A DNA stretch of 64,000 nt from Aricia agestis. Lineage: Eukaryota; Arthropoda; Insecta; Lepidoptera; Lycaenidae. The translations under genes and the position numbers were made by a program. Within the stretch, counting starts at the first letter, position 1; every line of letters starts with the position of its first letter. The stretch is from positions 16,120,001-16,184,000 of the forward strand of contig NC_056408.1 in the NCBI RefSeq assembly GCF_905147365.1, given 5' to 3'. Positions 1 to 12,100 of the stretch are shown here, in pieces. Under the pieces are notes generated by a model. That model was given only the letters and a program-made list of their open reading frames with translations. It had not been told where the DNA came from and did not search any database.

Positions 1-380
1 CTTCGGACCCGAAGACGAGTGGGCGGCTGAGGCGGCATGTGAGTTGCATACTATCTAACTATACACCTTGCAAATATAATATATATAACATATATAATAT
101 TCAAAGTCCTGCCGCCCAGGACCTCGCAAAGACCTTCCGTCGGGGCCTCACAATAGGTAAGGCCGCCCCTGACTATACAACATGTATAGTCAGGGGCGGC
201 CTTACCTATTTACATACTATCTGGAACAAACTGTCACCAGCAGTATTTCCGGACCAACACGACCTGCAAACCTTCAAGAATAGAGCGTTTTCCCTCTTAA
301 AAGGCACGTCTAATTTTGCGAGTGTCTATGGGCGAGGTGACCCGTTTGCTCGTGTGCCTCCTTATTTTATAAAAAGAACT
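1..380 (+). pseudogene. 3' end of a decayed non-LTR retrotransposon
   Basis: The frame around 200-310 reads IWNKLSPAVFPDQHDLQTFK then RAFSLLKG, the C-terminal block of lepidopteran jockey-like LINE polyproteins (WN.LP..VFPD.YD..TFK...). It continues into GGTGACCCGTTTGCTCGTG and a TTTTATAAAAAG tail, the same 3' tail used by the SINE family at 1696, 29896 and 55951. A hairpin at 151-211 interrupts it. The open frame 39-494 is a chance fusion of this fragment with the next repeat. Confidence 0.6.
151..211. repeat. Perfect 28-bp hairpin, 3-nt loop
   Basis: Arms 152-179 and 183-210 are exact reverse complements (AATAGGTAAGGCCGCCCC inward), with loop ACA. It lies inside the LINE fragment and has no counterpart in ordinary LINE tails. 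Its low arm divergence suggests a recent or maintained inversion-duplication. Confidence 0.85.
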
Positions 381-399
381 AACGACCCGCCCCGGCGTC

Positions 400-747
400 G
401 CACAGGTATAAAATATATAGCCACTGAAAAAATGAGGTTAAAATCGATAGCCTGTGATCCTTCACGTGGTCTACTTCTTATCTGTGCCAAATAACATAAA
501 AATTGCTTCAGTAGTTCGCGAGATAAGCCCTTTCAAATAATTTCCCCCGTTTTTTCACATTCTCCTATTACTATAAGCGTGATAAAATATAGCCTATAGC
601 TTTCCTCAATAAATGGGCTATCTAACACTGAAATATTTTTTCAAATCGGACCAGTAGTTCCTGAGATTAGCGCGTTCGAGTTAGCCCTTTCAAATAATTT
701 TCCCCGTTTTTTCCACATTTTCCTTTTTTTCTTCGTTCCTATTAATC
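400..747 (-). mobile_element. Helitron-like repeat copies (family C), interrupted
   Basis: Reverse-oriented sequence shared with 54997-55345: CAGTAGTTCGCGAGATAAG, AAATCGGACCAGTAGTTCC, AGATTAGCGCGTTCGAG. Two partial copies appear joined. The second is split by the TIR element at 751-1541 and resumes at 1545 (GCGTGATAAAA). Confidence 0.6.
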
Positions 748-1544
748 TTAGACCCAGTTTCATCAAGCAATGTTAAATAAATAATGGCTTGTTAAATCAG
801 TTAATGGCCTGTTAGAGCTATCGAGCGTTCCATCATGCCCTAATGTCATGTTAAATCACCTAACACGGCGTTAAATTTAATTCCTGCTATGAAGGTCCGT
901 TAAATATTTAACAGGCTGTTATATGAGTCAAAATAACAACTTTCAAAGACAATAATATACAATATCAATAAAAGAATCTGTTTTGACTTTTGAGTCTTTC
1001 CGCCATGTTTCCGCTACGTCCTTTTTATTAATTATTTTCATAGTTATGAATAATTATTTATTTTCACTTTTTCACTTTGCCAAAAATTCAGCCTTCGGAT
1101 TTTCCTTGACATTGCAAATATGTATCAAAATTACCAAACCGAAATATGTAAATAAAAGTTTGTATTATGATTCATGTTTTCAGCTTTGACAGATAATAAT
1201 TATTAGCCTGGTAAATTAAGAAGAACTATTATAGCGTAACAAATGTATGCGATCAGTGATATTTTAATTTGGTCGCATTATCTACTATTATACTACTATG
1301 GAAGAAAGTGACACATTGCAGCAAACATGTCGTATTAATCTTGTACATTGCAATTTCGTCGCCTTATAACAAGAATGAACGAATTGATAGTTGTTCACTC
1401 GTTGTTCACTTAACATTGCATTTACTAATCCGCTGTTACATTTTTACTGTGGGACATAAGTATTTTAACAGTTAATTTTCCAAGGTCCGTTAAGTAATGC
1501 CTTGTTAGGATTTAACAAACAGAGGTTGGTGAAATTGGGTCTTA
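748..1544. mobile_element. PIF/Harbinger-like non-autonomous element with TTA duplication
   Basis: The terminal inverted repeats are GACCCAGTTTCATCAA (751) and the complement of TTGGTGAAATTGGGTC (ends 1541). Each is flanked by TTA (748-750 and 1542-1544), the 3-bp target duplication typical of PIF/Harbinger. The interior (about 790 bp) has no transposase. Small open frames inside are not supported. Confidence 0.6.
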
Positions 1545-1695
1545 GCGTGATAAAATTATCGCATGATTTGCTGATCCTACATGTGATAAAAACTAACCCA
1601 TCCAATAATATGATGGATTTAGAAGCTATTGAATTGACGCATTCGTACTCCAATCATTTTGTGTTTGGCGGAAAGTTACCTCCACATGAGATGCT

Positions 1696-2022
1696 TGTTT
1701 TTTTTTTATGAAATAAGGGGGCAAACGGGTCACCTGATGGAAAGCAACTTCCGTCGCCCATGGACACTCGCAGCATCAGAAGAGCTGCAAGTGCGTTGCC
1801 GGCCTTTTAAGAGGGAACAGGGTAAGGGGAGGGTAAGGATGGGAAGGGAAGGGAATAGGGGAGAGTAGGGAAGGGAATAGGGTAGGGGATTGGGCCTCCG
1901 GTAAACTCACTCACTCGGCGAAACACAGCGCAAGCGCTGTTTCACGCCGGTTTTCTGTGAGAACGTGGTATTTCTCCGGTCGAGCCGGCCCATTCGTGCC
2001 GAAGCATGGCTCTCCCACGTAT
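1696..2022 (-). mobile_element. SINE (family B) copy 1
   Basis: Reverse orientation: head TACGTGGGAGAGCCATGC at about 2020, a GGCTCGACC B-box-like motif, a purine/pyrimidine-rich middle, and a tail encoding the LKGRQRTCSS..VHGRR remnant of a LINE C-terminus. It ends in a T run that is poly(A) on the minus strand. Copies at 29896-30252 and 55951-56219 share the same ends. Confidence 0.65.
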
Positions 2023-2215
2023 AAATTTTTTGAGTAAGAGATATCTTTTATCAATACAGATATTTACGCCGAGATTACCTTTTCATCGGGTTAGCTGACT
2101 TTGTGACGTTCACATTTTCGCCATACTAAGACAAGCAGACCTCGTTTAAAGTTCATTATTACTGGGAAAATATTTTTAAGTAAAAAAGAATTGGTGTAAA
2201 GAATGACACTAGAAA

Positions 2216-2970
2216 AAACTTCTTTACGCACGCTTGACTTGGGGAGTAAGCTGGCAAATGCGTGACGAGTGCATTACGAAAAGTGTGATCGGGTGAGGCG
2301 AACGGAGAGGTGCGCGTGCACATTGTCTCAAACTTCTGTACGCACGCTTGACTTGGGGAGTAAGCTGGCAAATGCGTGACGAGTGCATTACGAAAAGTGT
2401 GATCGGGTGAGGCGAACGGAGAGGTGCGCGTGCACATTGTCTCAAACTTCTGTACGCACGCTTGACTTGGGGAGTAAGCTGGCAAATGCGTGACGAGTGC
2501 ATTACGAAAAGTGTGATCGGGTGAGGCGAACGGAGAGGTGCGCGTGTACATTGTCTCAAACTTCTGTACGCACGCTTGACTTGGGGAGTAAGCTGGCAAA
2601 TGCGTCACGAGTGCATTACGAAAAGTGTGATCGGGTGAGGCGAACGGAGAGGTGCGCGTGTACATTGTCTCAAACTTCTGTACGCACGCTTGACTTGGGG
2701 AGTAAGCTGGCAAATGCGTGACGAGTGCATTACGAAAAGTGTGATCGGGTGAGGCGAACGGAGAGGTGCGCGTGTACATTGTCTCAAACTTCTGTACGCA
2801 CGCTTGACTTGGGGAGTAAGCTGGCAAATGCGTGACGAGTGCATTACGAAAAGTGTGATCGGGTGAGGCGAACGGAGAGGTGCGCGTGTACATTGTCTCA
2901 AACTTCTGTACGCATGCTTGACTTGGGGAGTAAGCTGGTAAATGCGTGACGAGAACGTTACGATAGTGTG
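2216..2970. repeat. 114-bp minisatellite, about 6.6 copies
   Basis: Unit starts (CTTGACTTGGGGAGTAAGC) fall at 2233, 2347, 2461, 2575, 2689, 2803 and 2917, exactly 114 bp apart. Units differ by single bases (GTGCACA or GTGTACA; GCGTGACG or GCGTCACG). The period is divisible by three, so frames stay open across the array (a 282-codon minus-strand frame at 2159-3007). I treat that as a by-product. The array lies in the BRWD3 intron, 130 bp before an exon. Confidence 0.93.
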
Positions 2971-3103
2971 ATCGAACGCACATTTTCTTTCTTTCTCTCA
3001 TAGCCAATGCATGAAATGTAAAAGGAGCTCAATGACTTTTACCTCAGATTTCAGAACTGTGTGGTCTAAAGCACACTCTACTCACGGTCTAAACATTTCG
3101 CAG

Positions 3104-3191
3104 CTCATTTCCTGTCGCTGCGCGTGCGGTGGGACAATGGCGAGGTGGAGCGACTGTCGCCGTGGGACCTCGAACCCCTCGACCCTGAGAG
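3104..3191 (+). CDS. BRWD3: BRWD3 exon (first in window), Tudor-like segment
   Basis: Acceptor CGCAG and donor AGAG/GTTGG. It encodes a stretch containing RVRWDNGEVERLSPWDLEP, which matches the WD..ETERLSPWDLEP block of the PHIP/BRWD crypto-Tudor region. The exon starts with two bases of a split codon, so earlier exons lie more than 3 kb upstream, outside the window. The overlapping open frame from 3011 reads this DNA in the wrong phase. Confidence 0.9.
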
Positions 3192-6100
3192 GTTGGTTCA
3201 TTGTGTTCTAACCTTTATATTTCATTTTATCCGACTACCAAAAAAGATGAGGTTCTATTGTGTAGTCTATTTATATATTTTTAAAGTGTTCTTGCCAAAT
3301 AGATGAAGGAACTATGTTATTTATTGTATTTAAAAGAACAACAAACAACAACACAGTGGAAGTTGTTATCATGGTGTCAATGTGGAACAAGGTATCAGAT
3401 GGTCACAGTCTTGATTGTTGTAAACGCGTCTAAGTTGAAAGTTCATATAACATTGTTAATGTTAACTTTACACACAAACATAATATTAATTTATCTAGAT
3501 TCTAGATTATGACATGTGATATTTGACCTACCTACTCTCTCATTAATACTTACCTGTCATTTTTGGCTTATTTATTAGACGATATAAAAAAATGGCGAAT
3601 AAGACTAGGGTTACACGATCAGTCTGGCATCAGTACAGTCCATCAGTCACAGAATGACGCCAGAATGATGGCCGGAAAGTACATAATAAAAAATGATCAG
3701 ACCGTCGATCACACGGTTACACGATCATTCTTTCGTCAGTCTGGATCAGATTGTTGGCCAGAACTGATGCCAGACTGACCGTGTAACTAGGCTTATAATT
3801 TTGTGTGTGTGTAGACTGCCGTCGGAGCCGGGGGGCGCGGTGCCGGTGTTGCGCCACGAGCTGGAGGCGGTGGTGGGCGCAGTGCACGACTGGCCGTCGC
3901 GCGCCTGTGCCACCATCGCTAACCACATTTCTCAGGTACTTGGGTTATTGTCCATAGCTTAAACTATTAATATTGATGATCCATCTTGCTTACGCCGTTA
4001 CCGACGTCATAAACCGCAACAAATCGGCTTACAGACGCTGCGTTGTGGTCTTTCGCTAACGTTGTAAGTCTGTTTTATATAAAAAAATACGAGTGGCACT
4101 CGGAGACTGCCGCGGTGAAGCTATTGCATAGCATTTTACCAACTTATGCGATTATAATTCAAATACGTCTAGTTGCACGCACACAAACACCCTTGCCGAA
4201 GTCTGGTAACGCTGCACCGCTGTGCCGGGTTGGGGAGTGTTAAGTTTTTTTCGTTTCGTTCAATATAATTTGGACACCTTATTTGATCTTTAAATAAAGT
4301 AAATACAGTCTAATTAAGTAAAAATTATGAGAATATTGGTGAGCGATGACTTTCTACGTTTATTTAAAATTAATGAACACGAATTAAAGATAAAAAGATT
4401 ACTTGTCCACTTAAATTGGCAATGACAACGCGACGTAAGAAAGGCGAATATAAATTATGTGTTGGTGATGGTTTATTGTGGAAGCTGTAAGGCATCCATT
4501 ACACGGTAGGTTTTGCTGTTAGTTTTACCACAGTCATGGCTGTAACTGATGGATAACCTACCGTGTAAGAGCGTGACAGACGGTTGCATGAAGTTGATTG
4601 ATGAAAATCTGGATATCTTGATTTTTGCTTCATGCAACCATCAGTCACGAATTTTGAGTGAGTGTTGTCACATTTGACAAAATACGAAAAAAATTAGAAA
4701 TTAATTTAATTTTAATAAAATTAGAAAAAAAAATATTTGCCTTTGACTGACATAAAACTGAAGAGAATTGAGTGACCGTCTAATACCATTCGTCAGTCCA
4801 TCAGTCACCATCAGTCAAACATAATTCATGATTGACGGATTTGACTGTCGCATGCATGAGCGTGTAATGGATGCCTTATGAATGGTGATGTGTAAGGTGA
4901 TGACGCTGTCGGCGGCGGAGCCCTTCGTGGCGCCGGTAGACCTTCAGCTGTACCCGGCGTACGCGCTCGTCGTGCCCTACCCCGTTGACCTGGCCACCAT
5001 ACGAGCGAGGTTCGAGAATAAGGTAATTTTATCCTTATTCAATAAAATATCTACTATCTAAACAATCATCTACTGTCCATAAAATAATATTTCTTTTGTA
5101 ATTTTTCTTAGTAACTACGGAGTTACAGTAAAAACAATGTGAAAGACAAAAAAAGGAATCTTGCAATTTATTTGCTAACAAGTCTAGAAAACTATGTTAT
5201 ACATAATAATTTACTAATAATACAAAAAAAAATTACTCGGTTTCTTTCTTCGTCTGAGAGCACCAAGTAAAAAGTTATATGATATATCTACTAACAAAGA
5301 CGTTCCAGGAGGGTCAAAGTAAAAAAAAAAAAACAATTTCAGTAAGTTCTTCATACACAATATTAAACTTTTTTCAGTTCTACCGTCGTGCGGCGGCGGC
5401 TCAGTTTGACGCGCGTTACCTGGCTAGCAACGCGGAACAGTTTAACGAGTCGCACTCCCCCATCGTCCGCCAGGCGCGCCTCGTCACCGATCTGCTGTTG
5501 TATATCATCAGGTGAATATGGCTGTCTAGATCCAAAACTTTAAAATGTTGAAGCTATAACGGAACTTTATTAAAGTAAATACTACAAATACCAAGTAAAA
5601 CATCTTGTCTCACAGTTTTGATTACAGTTGTAACATTTTATAGCGTCAACATTATTTTTGTATAGTTGGATTAGGTAAAATACAAAAATAATTATTTAAG
5701 AAATTATTAACGTATGCAGTTAAAAATAAAAATTGATACAATGCTAATGATATTAATTTATTTTGTGAATATAATATATTTTTTGCAAAAAAAACAATGG
5801 ATTTGCTCATTGATGACATATCTTCGAGATGCCCATGCCCGTCGCGTGTGACTCGGACACAATATTTCGCATCAAATAAAATGTTGCGTTTTGCAGTAAC
5901 TGGGAGGACGTGGACGTGGTGGCGAAGTATCACGAGCTCGCCGCCTCCTACCACTCCTCTGATGATGAGGTGCTCGCTACCAAGGTTTGTGTTGATAATA
6001 ATATTATAAGTTCATCGCCTATTACACTGACTCAACTCTCTCTGGGACTCAAGACTGAGTTGAGTGCATTGGTGTGAATTTATTTATTTTATTTATTTAT

Positions 6101-9100
6101 TTACTTCTTCAAATCTTACATCTAATTACAATTTTATATTATGATATGCCTAAAAACTCTTGTCGAGTTTGTCTAGACATAACGTTCTCAACTACTTATA
6201 ACTATAAGTAAACTAATAACAGATGAGTGTAAGTTATTGCATAGTTGTAAGTTGTAACCATTCGAGTTAATTTGCATCGAGCGGGCAAGGGGCCTATTAT
6301 GAGCTCTTAAATCCATTCACTTTACGTCCTTATACTGACTGTATAAGGACGTAAAGTGAATGGATTTAAGAGCTCATAATAGGCCCCCAGGGCCTCTATC
6401 ATGAGCTCTTAAAGCCAGCCAGAATACTGACTGGCTCGCATTTTGGTACCATGACCTCTATTTTCCAGCCAGTCAGTGGTCACGTGACACAAAACTCACT
6501 TCTCCATTGTTAACTGAGTAATAATTTCGTATCATTTGGTATCATGACAACACTTCTGACATAAGCTCGCTTGCTTTTACGTCAAATACAGCAATTCAAT
6601 AAACACCAACCAACGAGTAGCTTTTACTGAATAGTTTACATTTTAGTAATTTTATTTATCAATATTACATACTTTTTAGTCTTAAATTATATTGCTATTT
6701 AGTTGGTTAGTTACTTAATAAGTTATATTTTAGTCTGTAGCATATATTTTAGTGAAAATAATTCGTTATTAAAACCAAAAAACTTAACATTCGAAGTGTC
6801 CAAATTTTTGGAAAACGATTAAGTATTCTCAAGTTAATCACGAACTGATACATAAGTAAAGACGTAGAGACCTTAGTAATCCATTTAGTGTTAGTGAGGT
6901 TTCAGAATAATAACATAAGTGAGGTGTAGTAAGTATACCTATATGTCTAGTCAACAATAAGGTTTGCATTTGTGCGATGAGCTAAGACTGCATTGATTTA
7001 GTACACAAGAAACACATACAAGGTATAAGGAACACAAGTGTTGTGTATAATTACTGTAAAACAAGTATGAATTTTCACCAAAAACCTACAGGTACAATCT
7101 TATAGTTGCATTGTAGGTTTTTGTGTTATTTCACAAACTATTTCCTTGTAAACCTGAAGTATTTTGGTATATGCATGATAAACACTGCACCAAAGAGGTA
7201 AATAATTCAATATTACTTACTTTTAACAAGAATTTTCAGAACACAACCTTTTAACCTTTAGATGTATGTATAACATGCTCCGGATAAACATTGACACACC
7301 TAAACTACTAGAAAAGTTAAATAATTGATATGATATTATCAATCCCAATTAGAAACCCAATTAGCTAAATTCTCATATGAGCACTTTTTCATTTATAACT
7401 TCTTCTCTTGACGACAATATGGTATTATATGATGGGAATAGTGTAAATCACTAAATTTTACTCAAAAACAAAAACCTACATTATAGTACTTTTCCAAAAA
7501 AGACTTACTTAATAAGAATTGCATAACAAACATATGGAACTTATTGTTCATAAAACATAATATTATCATAGGAACATATATTATTATGTATTACCAAAAA
7601 TACTTTTGTACTTACCTCAATAATAATAATAAGTATTAGTTTTATATTAAATTAAAACTTACTATGTACTTCTTAGGAACCTATCTTAGGAGCATTTCGT
7701 ACAATCTTTTGATTGCAGTAGGTCTTTGTGTTATTTCACAAACTATTTCCTTGTAAACCATGCATGATAAACGCTGCACCAAAGAGGTAAATTCAAAGGT
7801 ATTACTTTCTCAATAACAAGAATTTTGAGAACACAACCTTTGAAACTTTAGATTCAAGTATATTCACGAATAAATATTGACACACACACATACACCTAAA
7901 CTACTAGAAAAGTTAAATCATTGATAATATAAAATCCAAATTAGCTAAATTCTCATATGCACTTTTTCATTTATAACTTCTCTTGACTACAATATGATAT
8001 AATATACAATGGGAATAGTCACTAAAACTCAAAAATATAATCCTACATTACTTATAGTACTTTTTCCAAAAAGACATAACAAAAATTGCATAACAAACAT
8101 ACTTATTGTTCATAAAACATAATATTTTCATTGGAACTTATATTATTATTACCAAAAATTCTTTTGTACCTCAATAATAATAATATTAGTTTTATATTAC
8201 TTATTACATTAAAATTTAAAATACATGAGGACTTTAGTAAGTCCTCATGTATTATACATTTTAAAAAGATGTGGTCGTTTTAGGGACCTATCAGACAGAG
8301 TGGTCACGCGTTGAAGCATTTGCGTTGGAGCAGTCAGTGTGTGACTGAGGAGCAATTCTAACACATTCAGAACTCCTCCTGTGTGAGTATATAGAGATAC
8401 TCACACGGGAGGCATTCTACAACATAATACAACACAAAGAACACAAAACCCTTGACCGCTCTCTGTCTGAGATATCCCAGGCAATTTCCCATAGTTGCAA
8501 CTTGCAATGCAGTTTCTAATTGTTATTGGTTTGCCAGATTTGCAGATTTCCGCTGTATAAATATTTTTAGAAGTATAATATAAAAGAGATTTAACACTTG
8601 CCTATCTGATACTAGGTTGATAATAAGGTGTAAGACAAATGTAGTACCTATTGATGAAAGCTGTGTATGAATATGTATCTAAGGTAGGTATATTTAAGTG
8701 AGAAAATAAATGAAAAAACATTTAAAAACGAGTATTTATTAAATTTCTTTTAATTAAAGCTTTTGAGTGAATATATATTATCTTCCTAGGACTTCGTCAT
8801 CATTACACTTGCTATTCTTTATTATAAAATGTAGTACTTATAGTATCTCAGTGTTAGCAATCATCCTTTATCCTGAAAAATATTTGGTTCAGCGTACACA
8901 GTACTAATAATGTAAAATGCCTTACAAGGCACAAAAAGGGGATTATTAAACTTATAAATTGCCTGTTTATGTTACAATAATACCTATTTGAAAGCTCAAA
9001 AAAACGTAGGTGTTCAAGAATGAGTTCAAGTTCAACAAACTATGTTCAACTCATGACATCAACTCTGTTGTAATGCATGTAATTGTAATCCACAAGTTTG

Positions 9101-12100
9101 ATGCATTTCTAAGACTTTTTCATGGTAGATTATTTAGCGTAGGTATCAAGTAGGTATAGGATATAATAAACTTATCAATTTCTTGCATAAAACATAATCT
9201 CTATAAACTTAATAACAATATCCAATTATCTTTTTTTTTTGTCTCCTTCTTCTTCTCTTTTTTAATTGCCGACTCAGTTAGTTGCCAATGTCAGAGAATT
9301 CTTTCTCCTCTAGATCGCCATGCTTGTGATAATATAAACATGAAGGAGTGTTATTTTCTCAGTGTTTTCATAAAGGGCTTATAAAATACCAAAAGATATA
9401 AATAAAACCATTTACACATTTATAATAATTACCTTTAAATACAATAAATCGGTGCAAAAGTAACTATTCCTACATTGACCACGTTTTATATTAGAAAATA
9501 GTATATTTTATAATAAAAAATATTAATCTTTTTTTAAACTATATTTTCATCTTGATTTACAATTTTTCCGTTAGTCGTTATGGCTAAGCCATTTCAATTC
9601 CTAAAAAAAAAAACAATTCCGTTAGTCAAATTTGACGTTCGTGTTTGACATTTCTTAATCCAGTTCAGAGACAAATATTACAGGTTAAAACCATTGAGAA
9701 GTAAAAGTGCACATGATACGGAAACATAACCATTCACTTTACAACTGTTTACATACCTGCACGGATTAGCTCAGGTTTTGACAAAGTTAATGATAGGGGG
9801 GCAGATGGGACTTCATAACTGATAAAAACCATTCATGTTCGCTGCGCCGCTTGGTGCGTAAATACCTATGACTATAATGAGTAAACAAGTTACAAATTAC
9901 AACACTATACAGGATGTTTTGATAATACACCATTTAATGATTAAGTTTAATTACAAATAATATTAAAGTGTTTATTTAAGTACAAATATTATTAAATTGT
10001 CCTTCAAGTTTATCAAAATAATATGGTTTTAATACATGTTTAATATTTCTTTTAGTAATTTTCTTCTTAGTATATTCAGGTAAATTGTTAATTAAGTGTG
10101 GTATTATATAAAGAGAGGTTCTTTTGCCATATTCATTATTAAATTTCGGTGTACATAGTTTTTTTAATGCTATACTTCGTGTAAATTTATGGTGACTTTT
10201 CAATGATTGAATATCATTACGAAAATATTGTTCAGTAAGCAGTGCATACTCAACTTTAGTATGTATGGGAAGGACACCACAATATCTAAACAGACCTAGA
10301 GGATTGTCCGAGTAATGATTTTTAATTTTAGGGGATACAATTAACTTCAAAATCCTGTATTGAATGTTATAAATGTGATCTAAGTATGATTTATAGGTGC
10401 GTCCGTAACTACTTAAACCATAAGCTATTAAACTTTCTACCAGTGTTTTATAAGTAAGTAATAGTATATTTCGCGGTACAGAATGCTGTATTATATAAAA
10501 TTTTGACAATATAATTCTTAGTTTATCACAAACTTTATTTATGTGGTTTTCCCAATTAAATTTATGGTCAATAACTAGTCCTAAGTAGGTGTGTTCTGTG
10601 ACTTGATTTATTTTGACACAGTCCCTGGTGCAGTGTGAGTTTGGTGTATGGAGACATTCATGGCAGTGTGCTATAACCTCAATATTTTCTTCATTTTTAT
10701 GTCTAGATCTTACGTGAATTAGTTTCGTTTTATTAGGATTTAGTACTAGACCTGAATCGTGTGACCATTTACATATCGCGGTGAAATCTGTTTGAATTTT
10801 ACTTTTCGCTAACGATATGTCTTTGTCCGTCGCAACAAGACATGTATCGTCAGCAAATTGATATAGTTTGCAGTGTTTGACCACATTTTTTAGATCATTA
10901 ACATAAGCTAGGTAGTGCTTAGGTCCTATTACTGAACCCTGAGCAGTTCCATCCTCAACTGGAATGATGTCACTAAATAAATTATCAATCATGACTTGAT
11001 AGCTTCTATCATCAAGGTAGTCTTTACACCACTCTAAGATTTTACCTCTTAATCCACTACTTTCTAATCTTTTAATCAGCAAATCGTGACGCAAAGTATC
11101 GAACGCTTTACTATAATCGATAAAAATTAATATTACATGTTGTCTATCATTTAAATTATAGTTAATTTCATCGGTAAAGTGAGATAGCAACATTGTTGTA
11201 CTTTTGTTTGGTTGAAATCCGAACTGTTCAGTGCATAAAATGTTATTTTTAGTATAGAAGTTTTGGATTTTTTCGCAAATGAACTTTTCAACTATCTTGT
11301 TTAATACGGGTAAGATGGTAATTGGCCTGTATTGAGCATAATCTTGGGTACTTCCACCTTTGTGTATGGGGCGGATAATCCCAGTTTTTAATGCGTTCGG
11401 ATAACGTCCTGTACTAATAATCGTGTTTATAAATCTTTTAATTGTATCCACTATTCGATCAGATAGCGTTATGATATCCATGGCACGTATATTATCAATC
11501 CCTGGTGATTTATAGGGATTCATTTTTCTAATTACATTGTATACATCCCTATTTGTTGCTTTTGGGAAATACATTGATCTATCAACCATCGTTGTGTATG
11601 CATCTTCATCAAGAAGTTTTTGTGTACAGTTCGGTATTAGTGCTTTAACATTTGATTGAAACTGGTAAGCAAAATTGTTAACTAAAGTTTTCGTATCGTT
11701 TACGCTGCTAAATGCCTTAAATATGAATTTATCTATAGAATTAATAGTTTTACCTGTTATATTATTAATTATTTGCCATAACTTTTTTCCATTATTTTTA
11801 TATTTAATTATTTCAGATTTTATAAAGTAATTTTTAGAATTATTAATTATTTTATTAGTTTTATTTCTTAATTTATTATATTTTAATCTTAATTCTATGT
11901 TTCCTATATCTTTTAACCATTTCGCATATAATTGATCCCTTTTTTTAATAAGTGTTTTAATATTTTTATTTATCCACTTATTATTATTTCGATTGGAATT
12001 AGAAACTTTCTGTGTGTACTTAGATTGAGAGTAAGCATCGTTAAAATTTTTACGGATAAAATTATATATTTCATTAGGGCAATGCATGCTTTTTGTGCAA

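Noticed and set aside
39..494. A 151-codon open frame at the window start
   Set aside because: It is a chance fusion of a LINE 3' end, a perfect hairpin and a reverse Helitron fragment; the parts recur elsewhere in the window in other frames.
2216..2970. CRISPR-like array
   Set aside because: The units are contiguous 114-bp repeats without unique spacers, in a eukaryotic genome.
2159..3007. A repetitive 282-codon minus-strand protein
   Set aside because: The 114-bp period keeps any stop-free frame open. Several frames are open on both strands and there is no start/promoter or splice context.
8270..8480. Possible solo LTR in the large intron
   Set aside because: Palindromic fragments are present but no TG..CA ends or flanking duplication could be seen.
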